64,000 nucleotides of DNA from Actinomyces oris (GTDB lineage: Bacteria; Actinomycetota; Actinomycetes; Actinomycetales; Actinomycetaceae), in assembly GCF_001937665.1 (NCBI RefSeq), contig NZ_MSKL01000020.1, forward strand, positions 62,001-126,000. The letters run 5' to 3'. Under the pieces are notes generated by a model. It saw nothing but the letters and a program-made list of their open reading frames with translations, was not told the origin of the DNA and made no database searches. The translations under genes were made by a program, and so were the position numbers. Of the stretch, positions 45,195 through 53,711 are shown piece after piece. The stretch's first letter is position 1. The number at the start of each line of letters is the position of its first letter.

Positions 45195-45354
45195 GCGATC
45201 CTGCGCTGAGCCCGCACGCGGTCGTACTCCCGGCTCCGGCCCCGTCGCCGCCCTGAGGCGGTCGTACCTTGTGGCCCGTTGAGGGGTGAGGGGACGAACG
45301 CGGGGGCTGACCTACGAACTCGTCGCGCCGGGGCCTATCATCGCCGTCGAAGCG
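45195..45354. repeat. Direct repeat flanking the AEC gene, copy 1
   Basis: Begins GCGATCCTGCGCTGAGCCCG, identical to the last codons and stop of the AEC gene, and runs through two GCGGTCGTAC motifs to CGCCGTCGAAGCG, 20 bp before the AEC start. It is matched by 46407-46587, and therefore looks like the tail of a lost upstream AEC paralogue plus intergenic DNA. Confidence 0.8.
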
Positions 45355-45374
45355 GCCGATGAGAGGGGGAGGCC

Positions 45375-46421
45375 ATGACCGATGTGGTGGCGGGACTGGC
45401 CGTCTTCGGCGTGGTCATCGCTGTCGGATGGTTGCTGGTGCGCAGCCGGGCCGTGCCGGCCGACGCCGACGGGGTCCTCACCCGCGTCTGCTTCTTCGCC
45501 GCCACCCCGGCCCTGCTCGTGACCACGCTGAGCCGCGCCGACCTGACGGCGGTTCTCTCCCGGGCCACCGCCGTGGCCGTGGCCGCCGAGCTCGGGGCCA
45601 TCATCTCGGCCTGGTGCCTCCACCGCCTCGTGCTGCGCCGCCCCACCGCCGAGGCCACCATCGGTGCGCTCGCCTCCGGCTACGTCAACGCCGCGAACCT
45701 GGGGATCCCGGTGGCCGTCCTCGTCCTGGGGGACGCGGCCACCATCGCCCCGATCCTCCTGCTCCAGCTCCTCGTGCTCACCCCTGTCACCTTCACCGTG
45801 CTCGACGCCGTCACCCGCCGCGGCAACCCGTCTCGCCTGGCGACCTTGACCCTCCCGCTGCGCAACCCGCTGCTGTGGGGCGTCGTGGCCGGGACCGCGG
45901 CGAACCTGCGCGGGCTGAACCTGAAGGAGTGGGCCGGCGGCTACCCGTCTCAGGGCCTGGAGATGCTCGGGCGCGTCGCGGTGCCGCTCATGATGCTGGC
46001 CCTGGGCATGAGCCTGGCCGGGGCACCCCGGCCCCTGAAGAAGCCCGCGCCGGAGGAGCCCGCCCCGTCCCCGCAGGGCTCACCGGTCCGGTCGGTCCAG
46101 TCAGCCCGGCAGGATCAGGAGTCCCAGGCGGCGGCGTCGATGTCTCATCGCGGTGCGGTCCGGCGCAGTGGCCTGTGGCTGGCCGTGGGCTGGAAGCTCG
46201 CCGTCATGCCGGGGCTGGCCGTCGTCGTCGGACTGGCGGCGGGACTCCGCGGTGCGCAGCTGCTCGTCCCGGTCGTCACCGCCGCCCTGCCCACGGCGCA
46301 GAACGTCTTCATGTACGCCTCGCGCTACGGGGCGGCCAAGGACCTGGCCCGCGACGCCGTCCTGCTGACGACTGCGGGATTCGTCCCCGTGATCCTGCTG
46401 GCCGCCGCGATCCTGCGCTGA
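45375..46421 (+). CDS. AEC family transporter (auxin efflux carrier-like)
   Basis: 348 residues with about ten membrane helices. AEC features: start VVAGLAVFGVVIAVGWLLVR, GYVNAANLGIPVAVLVLGD (a conserved N-N/P crossing region), LRNPLLWGVVAGTAANLRGL, VPLMMLALGMSLAG and, after a cytoplasmic loop rich in Pro/Ser/Gln (about 220-255), LVPVVTAALPTAQNVFMYAS. Such carriers move organic acids, amino acids or related solutes, and the substrate here cannot be assigned. The loop is longer than usual. The ATG has GAGGGGGAGG upstream. The gene lies between 160-180 bp direct repeats, and its last codons are part of copy 2. Confidence 0.87.
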   Translation: MTDVVAGLAVFGVVIAVGWLLVRSRAVPADADGVLTRVCFFAATPALLVTTLSRADLTAVLSRATAVAVAAELGAIISAWCLHRLVLRRPTAEATIGALASGYVNAANLGIPVAVLVLGDAATIAPILLLQLLVLTPVTFTVLDAVTRRGNPSRLATLTLPLRNPLLWGVVAGTAANLRGLNLKEWAGGYPSQGLEMLGRVAVPLMMLALGMSLAGAPRPLKKPAPEEPAPSPQGSPVRSVQSARQDQESQAAASMSHRGAVRRSGLWLAVGWKLAVMPGLAVVVGLAAGLRGAQLLVPVVTAALPTAQNVFMYASRYGAAKDLARDAVLLTTAGFVPVILLAAAILR

Positions 46422-46587
46422 GCCCGCCCTGACGCGGTCGTACTGCCCGGCTGCGTCGTCAGCGCGGCCCCTGCCTCCGCCCTGACACGGTCGTACCTCA
46501 TGCCGCCTGTTCGAGGGGTAAGGGTACGAACGCGAGGGGCTGACCTACGAACTCGTCGCGCCGGGGCCTGTCATCGCCGTCGAAGCG
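46407..46587. repeat. Direct repeat flanking the AEC gene, copy 2
   Basis: Starts inside the AEC gene (last codons for AILR and stop) and ends 2 bp before the PfkB kinase stop. It contains the same GGTCGTAC and TGACCTACGAACTCGTCGCG blocks as 45195-45354, with scattered substitutions and about 20 bp of insertions. Confidence 0.8.
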
Positions 46588-46589
46588 TC

Positions 46590-47531
46590 TCAGGGCAGCT
46601 CGTCGCGCGTGGGAGGGTTGGCCCCGGCCCGCGAGACCGTGATGTCGGCGATGGCCGCGGCGTGGCGCACGATCCGCTCCAGGGTCTCGGCATCCACCGC
46701 GCGCAGCGCCTCGCGCCGGTCCGCGCCCACGAGGTCCTCGCTCCACAGGGCGTCCTCCAGGCCTCCCATGAAGGAGTCGCCGGCACCCACCGTGTCCGCC
46801 ACCACGACGCTCGGGTCGGCGGGCACCTCCAGACGCACTCCGGAGGCGGACAGGGCCAGGGCCCCCTTCTTGCCGCGCGTGACGACCACGATGGCCGCGC
46901 CCTTCTCCAGCCAGGAGCACAGCACCGTCTCCAGATCCGCGTCCTGGCCGTAGAGCCAGGTGATGTCCTCGTCCGAGCACTTGACCAGGTCGGACAGGCC
47001 CACCAGGCGCTCGACGACCTGGCGGGCGTCCTCGGGCTCACCCATGAGCTGGGGTCGGGCGTTGGGGTCGTAGGCGATGGTGGAGGTGGTGCGGGTCTCG
47101 CGCAGCACCTGCTCCACGGTGGCGGCACCGGGAGCCAGGATCGCTGCGATCGAGCCGGTGTGCACCAGCAGTGGAGCCTGCCCGTCAGTCAGGGCCGGGC
47201 GCGGCGGGTTCCAGTCCAGGTCGAAGACGTAGGTGGCGGCGCGGTCCTCACCGATGGTGGCCTGTGCCGTGGAGGTGCGCGCCGCGCCGTCGGCACCCGG
47301 AGCCAGACGGACCCCGGAGGCCTCCAGGTGGGAGCGCACGGCCTGACCGCGCTCATCGGTGCCGATCCAGCAGTGCAGCTCGGCGTCACGGCCCAGGCGC
47401 GCCAGCCCCAGGGCGACGTTGGCGGGCGAACCGCCGGGGATGTCCACGGGCTCCTGCCCGGGGTGGATGACGACGTCAACCAGGGCCTCGCCGATGACGA
47501 GGGCGGATCCTGAGCGGCCGGGTGCGGTCAT
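46590..47531 (-). CDS. PfkB-family sugar kinase (fructokinase-like)
   Basis: 313 residues. It phosphorylates a free sugar or sugar phosphate with ATP. Ribokinase-fold marks: ALVIGEALVDVVIHPG, PGGSPANVALGLARLGRDAE, LVHTGSIAA, VVVTRGKKGALAL, and the C-terminal signature DTVGAGDSFMGGLEDAL with the catalytic Asp in GAGD. Fructokinase is the closest match by motif spacing but the substrate is not certain. The ATG MTAPGRSG has AAGGAGTC 7 bp upstream, which decides it over a longer frame. It is convergent with the AEC gene and monocistronic. Confidence 0.9.
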   Translation of the reverse strand: MTAPGRSGSALVIGEALVDVVIHPGQEPVDIPGGSPANVALGLARLGRDAELHCWIGTDERGQAVRSHLEASGVRLAPGADGAARTSTAQATIGEDRAATYVFDLDWNPPRPALTDGQAPLLVHTGSIAAILAPGAATVEQVLRETRTTSTIAYDPNARPQLMGEPEDARQVVERLVGLSDLVKCSDEDITWLYGQDADLETVLCSWLEKGAAIVVVTRGKKGALALSASGVRLEVPADPSVVVADTVGAGDSFMGGLEDALWSEDLVGADRREALRAVDAETLERIVRHAAAIADITVSRAGANPPTRDELP

Positions 47532-47785
47532 GGGTGACTCCTTCGTGCGGGACCGGGGTCCAGTGGCGGTGAGCTGAGATGAGACGTGGGAGGGACGGAG
47601 GACTGACCGGAGTGGCGGGCGGGGAGAAGCGGAGCGGGTCGGTGAGGAGACTCTGGCGGATGAGGAACGTGGCAGCACGACACTGCCCGTGAATGGCCGA
47701 CGCGCTAGTCGGTGCGCGGGGACGGAGGGCGAGTGCCCACAGACTACCGATCAGGCGCCGCCCTCAGGGCCCGTCTCGCCCAGAA

Positions 47786-47907
47786 ATGTCCAAATCGGTG
47801 ACAAAGGCCTTCCGGCGCGCAGGCCGTATGAACGAAAACCTTGGAATCATGCGGTTGTATTTCGTCAGGATGAGAGCGGGCCGAGCCTTTGTCACCGATT
47901 TGGACAT
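47786..47907. mobile_element. 122-bp inverted-repeat element, copy E1 (MITE-like)
   Basis: A perfect 23-bp terminal inverted repeat (47786-47808 and 47885-47907; ends ATGTCCAAATCGGTGACA) encloses 76 bp. The whole element can fold into a long hairpin. Length, ends and centre match the copy at 53079-53200. On the minus strand it is open from end to end and begins MSKSVTK. It lies in the otherwise empty stretch 47532-48113, where two imperfect direct repeats of about 30 bp (47981-48014, 48055-48078) also occur. Confidence 0.75.
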
Positions 47908-48113
47908 CCATGGCTCCTTTCGGGCTCGTGCTCAGGATGCCGGTGGCGCTCGATGGGTGCACCGCTGCCAGATGGAGCCCCGGTCGATTCGTCGCTCAGG
48001 CGGGCACGAGCGCGACTCCCGGGTCAATGGCAACGTCGCCAAGACGGTCGATTCGCCGCGCAGGTGGGCATGAGCGCGGCCTGGAGCCGCCGATCCGGGC
48101 GGGTCATGCCCTG

Positions 48114-48455
48114 TCAGTCCGCGGAGTCCTCCTGCGCGACCGCGGCCAGGCGGGAGCGGGCCTCGTCGAGCCAGGTCTGACAGCGCTGGGCCAGGGCCTC
48201 GCCGCGCTCCCACAGGGCCAGGGAGTCCTCCAGGGGGACGGATCCCGCTTCGAGGCGCTGCACGACGGCCACCAGCTCCTCGCGGGCCCGCTCATAGCTG
48301 AGCGAGGCCACGTCCTCATTGGCACCGCCTGCGGAGGGGGCCGACGACGCTGAAGACCCCGAAGATCCTGAGGATGCCGAGTAGGGGCTGTTCTGGGGTG
48401 AGTACTCGTCTGGGTACTGGTCGGAGTATGGGCCGGGGTTCATCTCGGAGCTCAC
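48114..48455 (-). CDS. xseB: Exodeoxyribonuclease VII small subunit
   Basis: 113 residues. The Ser/Ala/Tyr-rich N-terminal half is variable; the family domain is LSYERAREELVAVVQRLEAG, then SVPLEDSLALWERGEALAQR and CQTWLDEARSRL. XseB packs in several copies on XseA to form the single-strand exonuclease used in mismatch and crosslink repair. Two starts are possible, the GTG at 48455 or the ATG at 48443, and neither has a strong ribosome site. The large-subunit gene is upstream on the same strand with about 190 bp between. Confidence 0.88.
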   Translation of the reverse strand: MSSEMNPGPYSDQYPDEYSPQNSPYSASSGSSGSSASSAPSAGGANEDVASLSYERAREELVAVVQRLEAGSVPLEDSLALWERGEALAQRCQTWLDEARSRLAAVAQEDSAD

Positions 48456-48648
48456 GCCCCGATTCTCGCACGGGCGCCGCCACGGGAGGGGCGGGTCGCC
48501 CACATCGCGAGGACGCGCCCTAGGTCTCGACGACTGACCCCTGGGGTGCCATCCGCAGGCTCTACGGTGCGTCCTGGGGGCTTGGCGAGGTCCTGCGAGG
48601 CCACGAGCGGGCGCGCTCCCAGAGGCGTTGCCGGTGCCCAGTCGCTGC

Positions 48649-50010
48649 TCAGTCGATGTTGGCGGGCCGGGGCTTGGTGGCGCCGACGACCTGGGCGACG
48701 AGCCGCCCCTGAGCCAGGACACCCTCGATGAGATCACCCTTTTTGACGTCCTCGGCGCTGGTGATGACCTTGCCGCCGGGGGTGCGCAGGATCGTGTAGC
48801 CGCGATCCAGGACGCCCTGCGGTGACAGGGCCGTCAGACGGGCGTGGTCGGCGCGCAGGTCCGCGGCCGCCAGCGACAGCCGGTGCCCCACGGCCCGGCG
48901 CATCCTGTCGCGGGCCTGGCCCAGCTCGATGACCCGGTCACGCACGATCGAGGTGGGGTCGGCCATGACCGGCCGGGCCCGCAGCTGGTCCAGGGCCGCC
49001 TGCTCGGCGTCCAGCCGCGAGGCGAGCACGCTGCGCAGGCGCTCGCGGGCCGAGTCCAGGCCCACGGTCTCCTGGGTGAGGTCCGGGACGATCCGACGGG
49101 CGGCGTCTGTGGGGGTGGAGGCCCGGTAGTCGGCCACCAGGTCCAGCAGAGGACAGTCGGTCTCGTGGCCGATCGCGGAGACCAGCGGCGTGCGGCAGGC
49201 GGCCGCGGCGCGCACGAGCCCCTCGTCGGAGAAGGGCAGCAGGTCCTCGACGGCGCCGCCCCCGCGGGCCACGACGATGACGTCGATCTGCGCATCGGCG
49301 TCGAGCTCCTGGATGGCCCGGGTGACCTCGCCGACGGCGCGCGCCCCCTGGACGGCGACCTCCCGCACCTCGAAGGGCAGGCCGGGCCAGCGCAGGCGGG
49401 CGTTGACCATCACGTCGTCCTTGGCCTTGGCCTGGCGGCCGCACACGAGGCCCACCTTGCGCGGCAGGAAGGGCAGGGGCCGCTTGCGCTCGGCGTCGAA
49501 CAGGCCCTCGGCGGCCAGGATACGGCGCAGCTGCTCGATGCGGGCCAGCAGGTCGCCGACGCCGACGGGCCGGATGTCGTCGGCCTGCAGCTGGAGAGAG
49601 CCCCGCTTGGTCCAGAAGGTGGGCTTGGCGCGGACCACCACGCGGGCGCCCTCGCTCAGCTCGGCGCCGGTGCGCGCCAGGACGGCGTCGAGGACCTTGG
49701 CGTAGATGGACACCGACATGGAGACGTCGGCGTCCGTGTCCCGCAGGGTGAGGAAGGCCATGCCGGCGCCGGGGCGGCGGTTGAGCTGGATGACCTGCCC
49801 CTCCACCCACACCTGGCTCATGCGGGCGACGTACTGGTCGATCTTGGAGGACAGCAGTCGCAGCGGCCACGGGTTCTCCGCGGTGGTGAGGTTCGCTCGC
49901 GGCGCCAGCTCCCGGGGGCCGCCGTCCGCGTCGGGGCCGGACATCGGGCCGGCGCCGGGGGAGGGCTGCGGGCTGGGCTGGGAGGGGCTCTGGCCTGTCA
50001 CATGCACCAC
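48649..50010 (-). CDS. xseA: Exodeoxyribonuclease VII large subunit
   Basis: 453 residues. It holds the catalytic part of exonuclease VII. Seen: the N-terminal OB-fold with ISQ-type [20 protein letters not shown] and [32 protein letters not shown], the active-site [20 protein letters not shown] and [20 protein letters not shown], a coiled-coil arm (about 320-385), and the C-terminal [14 protein letters not shown]. Start: in-frame GTGs at 50010, 50007 and 50001 all lie in an inverted repeat mirrored at ispH; none has a ribosome site, so a leaderless start is likely. Confidence 0.95.
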   Translation of the reverse strand: MVHVTGQSPSQPSPQPSPGAGPMSGPDADGGPRELAPRANLTTAENPWPLRLLSSKIDQYVARMSQVWVEGQVIQLNRRPGAGMAFLTLRDTDADVSMSVSIYAKVLDAVLARTGAELSEGARVVVRAKPTFWTKRGSLQLQADDIRPVGVGDLLARIEQLRRILAAEGLFDAERKRPLPFLPRKVGLVCGRQAKAKDDVMVNARLRWPGLPFEVREVAVQGARAVGEVTRAIQELDADAQIDVIVVARGGGAVEDLLPFSDEGLVRAAAACRTPLVSAIGHETDCPLLDLVADYRASTPTDAARRIVPDLTQETVGLDSARERLRSVLASRLDAEQAALDQLRARPVMADPTSIVRDRVIELGQARDRMRRAVGHRLSLAAADLRADHARLTALSPQGVLDRGYTILRTPGGKVITSAEDVKKGDLIEGVLAQGRLVAQVVGATKPRPANID

Positions 50011-50068
50011 TGTGCCACGTCCACCACTGGGGACCTGGGTCCTGCTGTGGCACAGTGGTGACCGTGAC
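49997..50068. promoter_or_regulatory. Mirror-image start region of xseA and ispH
   Basis: 22-base arms (49997-50018 and 50047-50068) are inverse complements at 19 positions, including the unbroken block GTGGCACAGTGGTG. Three GTG start candidates of each gene fall at exactly mirrored places. No ribosome sites are present. It may be a shared operator or bidirectional leaderless promoter. Confidence 0.6.
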
Positions 50069-51122
50069 GACCATCGAGCTCGCCAGTGAGCACACCGACG
50101 CCGCTTCCCCCTCTCCCAAGGGCGGCAAGCGGATCCTCATGGCCGCCCCGCGCGGCTACTGCGCCGGCGTGGACCGCGCCGTCGACGCCGTCGAGCAGGC
50201 CCTGGCCCACTACGGGGCGCCGATCTACGTGCGCAAGGAGATCGTCCACAACAAGTACGTCGTGGAGGCCCTCTCGAAGCGCGGCGCCATCTTCGTCTCC
50301 GAGACCGACGAGGTGCCGGTGGGTGCCCGCGTCGTCTTCTCCGCCCACGGCGTCTCCCCGGCCGTCCACGCCGAGGCCGCCGAGCGCCAGCTGGACACGA
50401 TCGATGCGACCTGCCCGCTGGTGACCAAGGTGCACAAGCAGGCGGTGCGTTTCGCGGACAAGGACTACGACATCATCCTCGTGGGCCACACCGGCCACGA
50501 GGAGGTCGAGGGCACTCAGGGCGAGGCCCCCGACCACATCCAGGTCGTCAACGGCCCCCATGAGGTGGACCAGATCGAGGTGCGCGACCCCTCCAAGGTC
50601 GTGTGGATCAGCCAGACCACCCTGAGCGTCGATGAGACCCTGGAGACGGTGCGCCTGCTGCGCGAGCGCTTCCCGGAGATGATCGACCCTCCCGGTGAGG
50701 ACATCTGCTACGCCACCCAGAACCGTCAGGCCGCGGTCAAGCAGATCGCCCCGAAAGTGGACCTCATGATCGTGGTCGGCTCCGGCAACTCCTCGAACTC
50801 GGTGCGCCTCAAGGAGGTGGCCCTCGAGACCGGTGCGGGCGCCGCCCACCGGGTGGACTTCGCCAGTGAGATCGACCCGTCCTGGTTCGACGGCGTTGAG
50901 ACGGTCGGCCTGACCTCGGGCGCCTCGGTGCCGGAGATCCTGGTGCGCGAGGTGGTTGAGCGCCTGGCCGAGCTCGGGTTCGACGACGTCGAGGAGGTGC
51001 GCACCACCACGGAGAAGATCTCCTTCTCCCTGCCCAAGAACCTGCGCGCCGACCTCATGGCGGCCCGGGGCGCCTCCTCCTCCCACACGCGTCGCCAGCC
51101 GGCCGCCGATCACACCTGCTGA
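50055..51122 (+). CDS. ispH: 4-hydroxy-3-methylbut-2-enyl diphosphate reductase
   Basis: 355 residues. The last enzyme of the non-mevalonate isoprenoid pathway, an iron-sulfur protein that makes IPP and DMAPP. Motifs: [17 protein letters not shown] (first cluster Cys), [28 protein letters not shown] (second Cys), [33 protein letters not shown] (third Cys), [15 protein letters not shown] and [13 protein letters not shown]. The C-terminal 35 residues are extra. GTG at 50055 is given as start; GTG at 50064 (giving [11 protein letters not shown]) is equally possible, and no ribosome site helps choose. Confidence 0.97.
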   Translation: MVTVTTIELASEHTDAASPSPKGGKRILMAAPRGYCAGVDRAVDAVEQALAHYGAPIYVRKEIVHNKYVVEALSKRGAIFVSETDEVPVGARVVFSAHGVSPAVHAEAAERQLDTIDATCPLVTKVHKQAVRFADKDYDIILVGHTGHEEVEGTQGEAPDHIQVVNGPHEVDQIEVRDPSKVVWISQTTLSVDETLETVRLLRERFPEMIDPPGEDICYATQNRQAAVKQIAPKVDLMIVVGSGNSSNSVRLKEVALETGAGAAHRVDFASEIDPSWFDGVETVGLTSGASVPEILVREVVERLAELGFDDVEEVRTTTEKISFSLPKNLRADLMAARGASSSHTRRQPAADHTC

Positions 51123-51236
51123 GACTGAGCCTCCCCCGGCCGTGCGGGAGACCGTGAGCGTCAACACACGCCGGGGTGCGGGAGACAGGCCGAACGTGAA
51201 CGCCGGGTTGCATGCTCGACGATTACCCTCGGTTGG

Positions 51237-52850
51237 GTGACACACTCCCATGACGAGTCGGCCCCCAGTGGCCCTCCCTCCGCCGGGGCGGGCGGGCGGT
51301 CCGGTAGCGGTGGCGCCGACAGTGCTGACCCTGTGACCTCGGCAGACCCTGTCGGCGAGGTGGTCTCCGACGCTTCCGGCCAGGTCTCCAATGAGACTCT
51401 GGAGGAGGATGGCGGGCTGCATCGGAGCCTGACCAGCAGGCACATGCAGATGATCGCCATTGGCGGCGCCATCGGCACGGGACTGTTCGTGGCCTCGGGG
51501 GCGACGGTCTCCACTGCCGGCCCGGGCGGCGCCCTGGTGGCCTACGCGGCGATCGGCCTCATGGTGCTGCTGCTCATGCAGTCCCTGGGTGAGATGACGG
51601 CGCACATGCCGGTGGCCGGCTCCTTCCAGACCTACGCCACCCGGTTCGTCAGTCCTTCCTTCGGCTTCGCCATGGGCTGGAACTACTGGTTCAACTGGGC
51701 GATTACGGTGGCGGCCGAGCTGGTGGCCGCCGGAATCGTCATGGGCTACTGGCTGCCGGGGGTGCCCTCGTGGATCTGGGCGGCGCTGTTCCTGGCGTTG
51801 TTGACGACGCTTAACGCCCTGTCGGCCCGCGCCTTCGGGGAGGGGGAGTTCTGGCTGTCGGCCATCAAGGTGGTGACGGTCGTCGTCTTCCTGGTGGCGG
51901 GTTTGGCGATGATCGTCGGCATCATCGGCGGGAAGTCCCCGGGCTTCAGCAACTGGGTGGTCGACGATGCGCCCTTCCATGGCGGGATGCTGGCGATCGT
52001 GTCGGTGTTCATGGTGGCCGGGTTCTCCTTCCAGGGTACCGAGCTGGTGGGGGTGGCGGCCGGTGAGGCCCGCAATCCGCGCCGGGACGTGCCCAAGGCG
52101 ATCCACACGGTGTTCTGGCGGATCATGATCTTCTACATCGGGGCGATCACGGTCATCGGCTTCCTCATCGCCTTCAACGACAGCCGGCTGCTGCACACCG
52201 AGACCGAGGACGTGGCCTACTCGCCCTTCACCCTGGTCTTCGAGCGGGCGGGGATCGGGATCGCGGCGGCCCTCATGAACGCCGTCATCCTCACCGCGGT
52301 GCTCAGCGCCGGCAACTCGGGCCTGTACGCCTCGACCCGCATGCTGCACTCGATGGCCCTGCAGGGGCAGGCGCCGGCCTGGTTCTCCTACGTCAACCGC
52401 CACGGGGTCCCGGTGCGGGCCCTGGGGGCGACGGCGCTGGTGGGGGCGGCCGGCTTCCTCACCGCCGTGGTGGGGCAGAACACCGCCTACGCGTGGTTGG
52501 TCAACGTCTCCGCCCTGTGCGGGTTCATCGTGTGGCTGGGGATCGCCGCGTGCCACTTCCGTTTCCGGCGCGCCTACGTGCTCCAGGGCAACGACCCGGC
52601 CGACCTGCCCTACCAGGCGCCCTGGTTCCCGCTGGGGCCGGTCCTGGCCTTCACACTGTGCGCCCTGGTGATCCTGGGGCAGAACTACGAGGCGGTCTTC
52701 AAGGGACAGCTGCTGGAGGTGCTCTCCTCCTACATCGGCCTGCCGGTCTTCGGGGCGATCTGGCTGGGGCACCGCCTGGTGACCGGATCGCGCATGGTGC
52801 GTCTTGAGGACGCCGACGTCTCCGGCGCCGTCGTCCGCGAGCCCCGCTGA
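51237..52850 (+). CDS. Amino-acid permease (LysP/GabP-like, APC superfamily)
   Basis: 537 residues with 12 expected helices after a 60-residue Ser/Gly/Ala-rich cytoplasmic N-terminus. APC-family marks: LHRSLTSRHMQMIAIGGAIG then TGLFVASGATVSTAGPGGAL (unwound helix 1), SLGEMTAHMPVAGSFQTYAT, SFGFAMGWNYWFNWAITVAAE, SFQGTELVGVAAGEARNPRR and SAGNSGLYASTRMLHSMALQ. These are typical of cationic or aromatic amino-acid/proton symporters such as LysP. The substrate is not certain. The GTG start lacks a clear ribosome site. A strong terminator follows about 60 bp after the stop. Confidence 0.92.
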   Translation: MTHSHDESAPSGPPSAGAGGRSGSGGADSADPVTSADPVGEVVSDASGQVSNETLEEDGGLHRSLTSRHMQMIAIGGAIGTGLFVASGATVSTAGPGGALVAYAAIGLMVLLLMQSLGEMTAHMPVAGSFQTYATRFVSPSFGFAMGWNYWFNWAITVAAELVAAGIVMGYWLPGVPSWIWAALFLALLTTLNALSARAFGEGEFWLSAIKVVTVVVFLVAGLAMIVGIIGGKSPGFSNWVVDDAPFHGGMLAIVSVFMVAGFSFQGTELVGVAAGEARNPRRDVPKAIHTVFWRIMIFYIGAITVIGFLIAFNDSRLLHTETEDVAYSPFTLVFERAGIGIAAALMNAVILTAVLSAGNSGLYASTRMLHSMALQGQAPAWFSYVNRHGVPVRALGATALVGAAGFLTAVVGQNTAYAWLVNVSALCGFIVWLGIAACHFRFRRAYVLQGNDPADLPYQAPWFPLGPVLAFTLCALVILGQNYEAVFKGQLLEVLSSYIGLPVFGAIWLGHRLVTGSRMVRLEDADVSGAVVREPR

Positions 52851-52911
52851 GCCCCGCTTGACCCCCGCTGAGCCGTGCGTCTGCTGGGCTCACGCCCTGA
52901 ACCCCTATGAC

Positions 52912-52953
52912 CGACGTCGGGGCACCGATCATCTGACCGGTGCCCCGACGTCG
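52912..52953. terminator. Terminator after the permease gene
   Basis: CGACGTCGGGGCACC (52912-52926) and GGTGCCCCGACGTCG (52939-52953) pair perfectly around a 12-base loop. Confidence 0.9.
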
Positions 52954-53078
52954 ACTCGTGCTGGAACCTGCACGGGGTGGAGCTGCTGGTGCCAATAGCT
53001 GTCTTGAGACACTCGCTCGGGGTGGTGGTTCTCCTGGAGGCGACGGTGGGCTGAGGGAAGAGGCCTGGTTGCTCGCAG

Positions 53079-53200
53079 GTGTCCATGGCGCTGACATCAA
53101 GACTGCACCGGTGCCGCTCGCCAAGGAGGAACCGCGGAATTCCAACGATCCTTGCGCAGCGCTTCGACGGCGGGATCGTTGATGTCAGCGCTGTGGACAC
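53079..53200. mobile_element. 122-bp inverted-repeat element, copy E2 (MITE-like)
   Basis: 22-base terminal arms (53079-53100, 53179-53200; GTGTCCATGGCGCTGACA) pair at 20 positions. Total length equals E1. At offset 52 the centre reads AACCGCGGAATTCCAACG, against AACCGCATGATTCCAAGG at the same offset of E1's minus strand. It too is open end to end in one frame on the plus strand. It lies in the gene-free stretch 52954-53339. Confidence 0.7.
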
Positions 53201-53339
53201 TGGGCTGCCGGTGGGGTCGACGCCGCGGGACCTTGGCGCTGGGGCCGAGCGGGCGGTCCTGCTCTGGCCCGCTGCGCCGGTGTCTGAGACGCCATGACAT
53301 CCGAAAGTCTCAGAAGTCATGAGACAACAAGGAGGGGCC

Positions 53340-53711
53340 CTACAGCAGGGACTGGACCCGCACCGTGACCTGGGGTGCGTTCCGGTCCCCGAGGCCGGAG
53401 GAGCCGGAGTCCTCCCGTGTCTCGGAGGCGTCGTCACGGTCGGCCTCCTCCGACAGGGAGCGGATGATGGTCTCCTGGACGTCGCGCACGATGTCCTTCA
53501 CGGGCCTGGAGCCGTCGATGCCGATCTCGATGACGGCCCTGCGCGATCCCGCCTCGACGACCACTCCGAAGCGGGCCTGCTGAGGATCCTGCTGCCGCAT
53601 GTGGCTGCCGATCGCCCTCAACGTGCTGCCTATCCCCGGCTCGATTCCTCGTACGCCGGGGACAGCAGTGACCAGGTGGGCCAGCTCGGCCGCTGAGAGG
53701 CTAGTCGTCAT
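53340..53711 (-). CDS. Asp23/Gls24-like protein, short variant (4th in operon)
   Basis: 123 residues. ELAHLVTAVPGVRGIEPGIG then RFGVVVEAGSRRAVIEIGID and VKDIVRDVQETIIRSL follow the Asp23/Gls24 pattern (a helix, VPGV, a two-strand core, a closing helix). A Ser/Asp/Glu-rich insert separates the last strand (PQVTVRVQSL). The start overlaps the upstream Asp23-like gene by 11 bp. Last gene of the envelope-stress operon. Asp23 proteins sit at the cell membrane through AmaP and are induced by alkaline or wall stress in Firmicutes; the role here is inferred from that. Confidence 0.75.
   Translation of the reverse strand: MTTSLSAAELAHLVTAVPGVRGIEPGIGSTLRAIGSHMRQQDPQQARFGVVVEAGSRRAVIEIGIDGSRPVKDIVRDVQETIIRSLSEEADRDDASETREDSGSSGLGDRNAPQVTVRVQSLL

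Noticed and set aside
47693-48073. Open frames of 70-160 codons on both strands between the PfkB kinase and xseB
   Set aside because: They exist because the inverted-repeat element E1 is stop-free; no independent gene evidence.
53079-53297. 72-codon plus-strand frame after the permease terminator
   Set aside because: Explained by element E2; no ribosome site and no homologue known.
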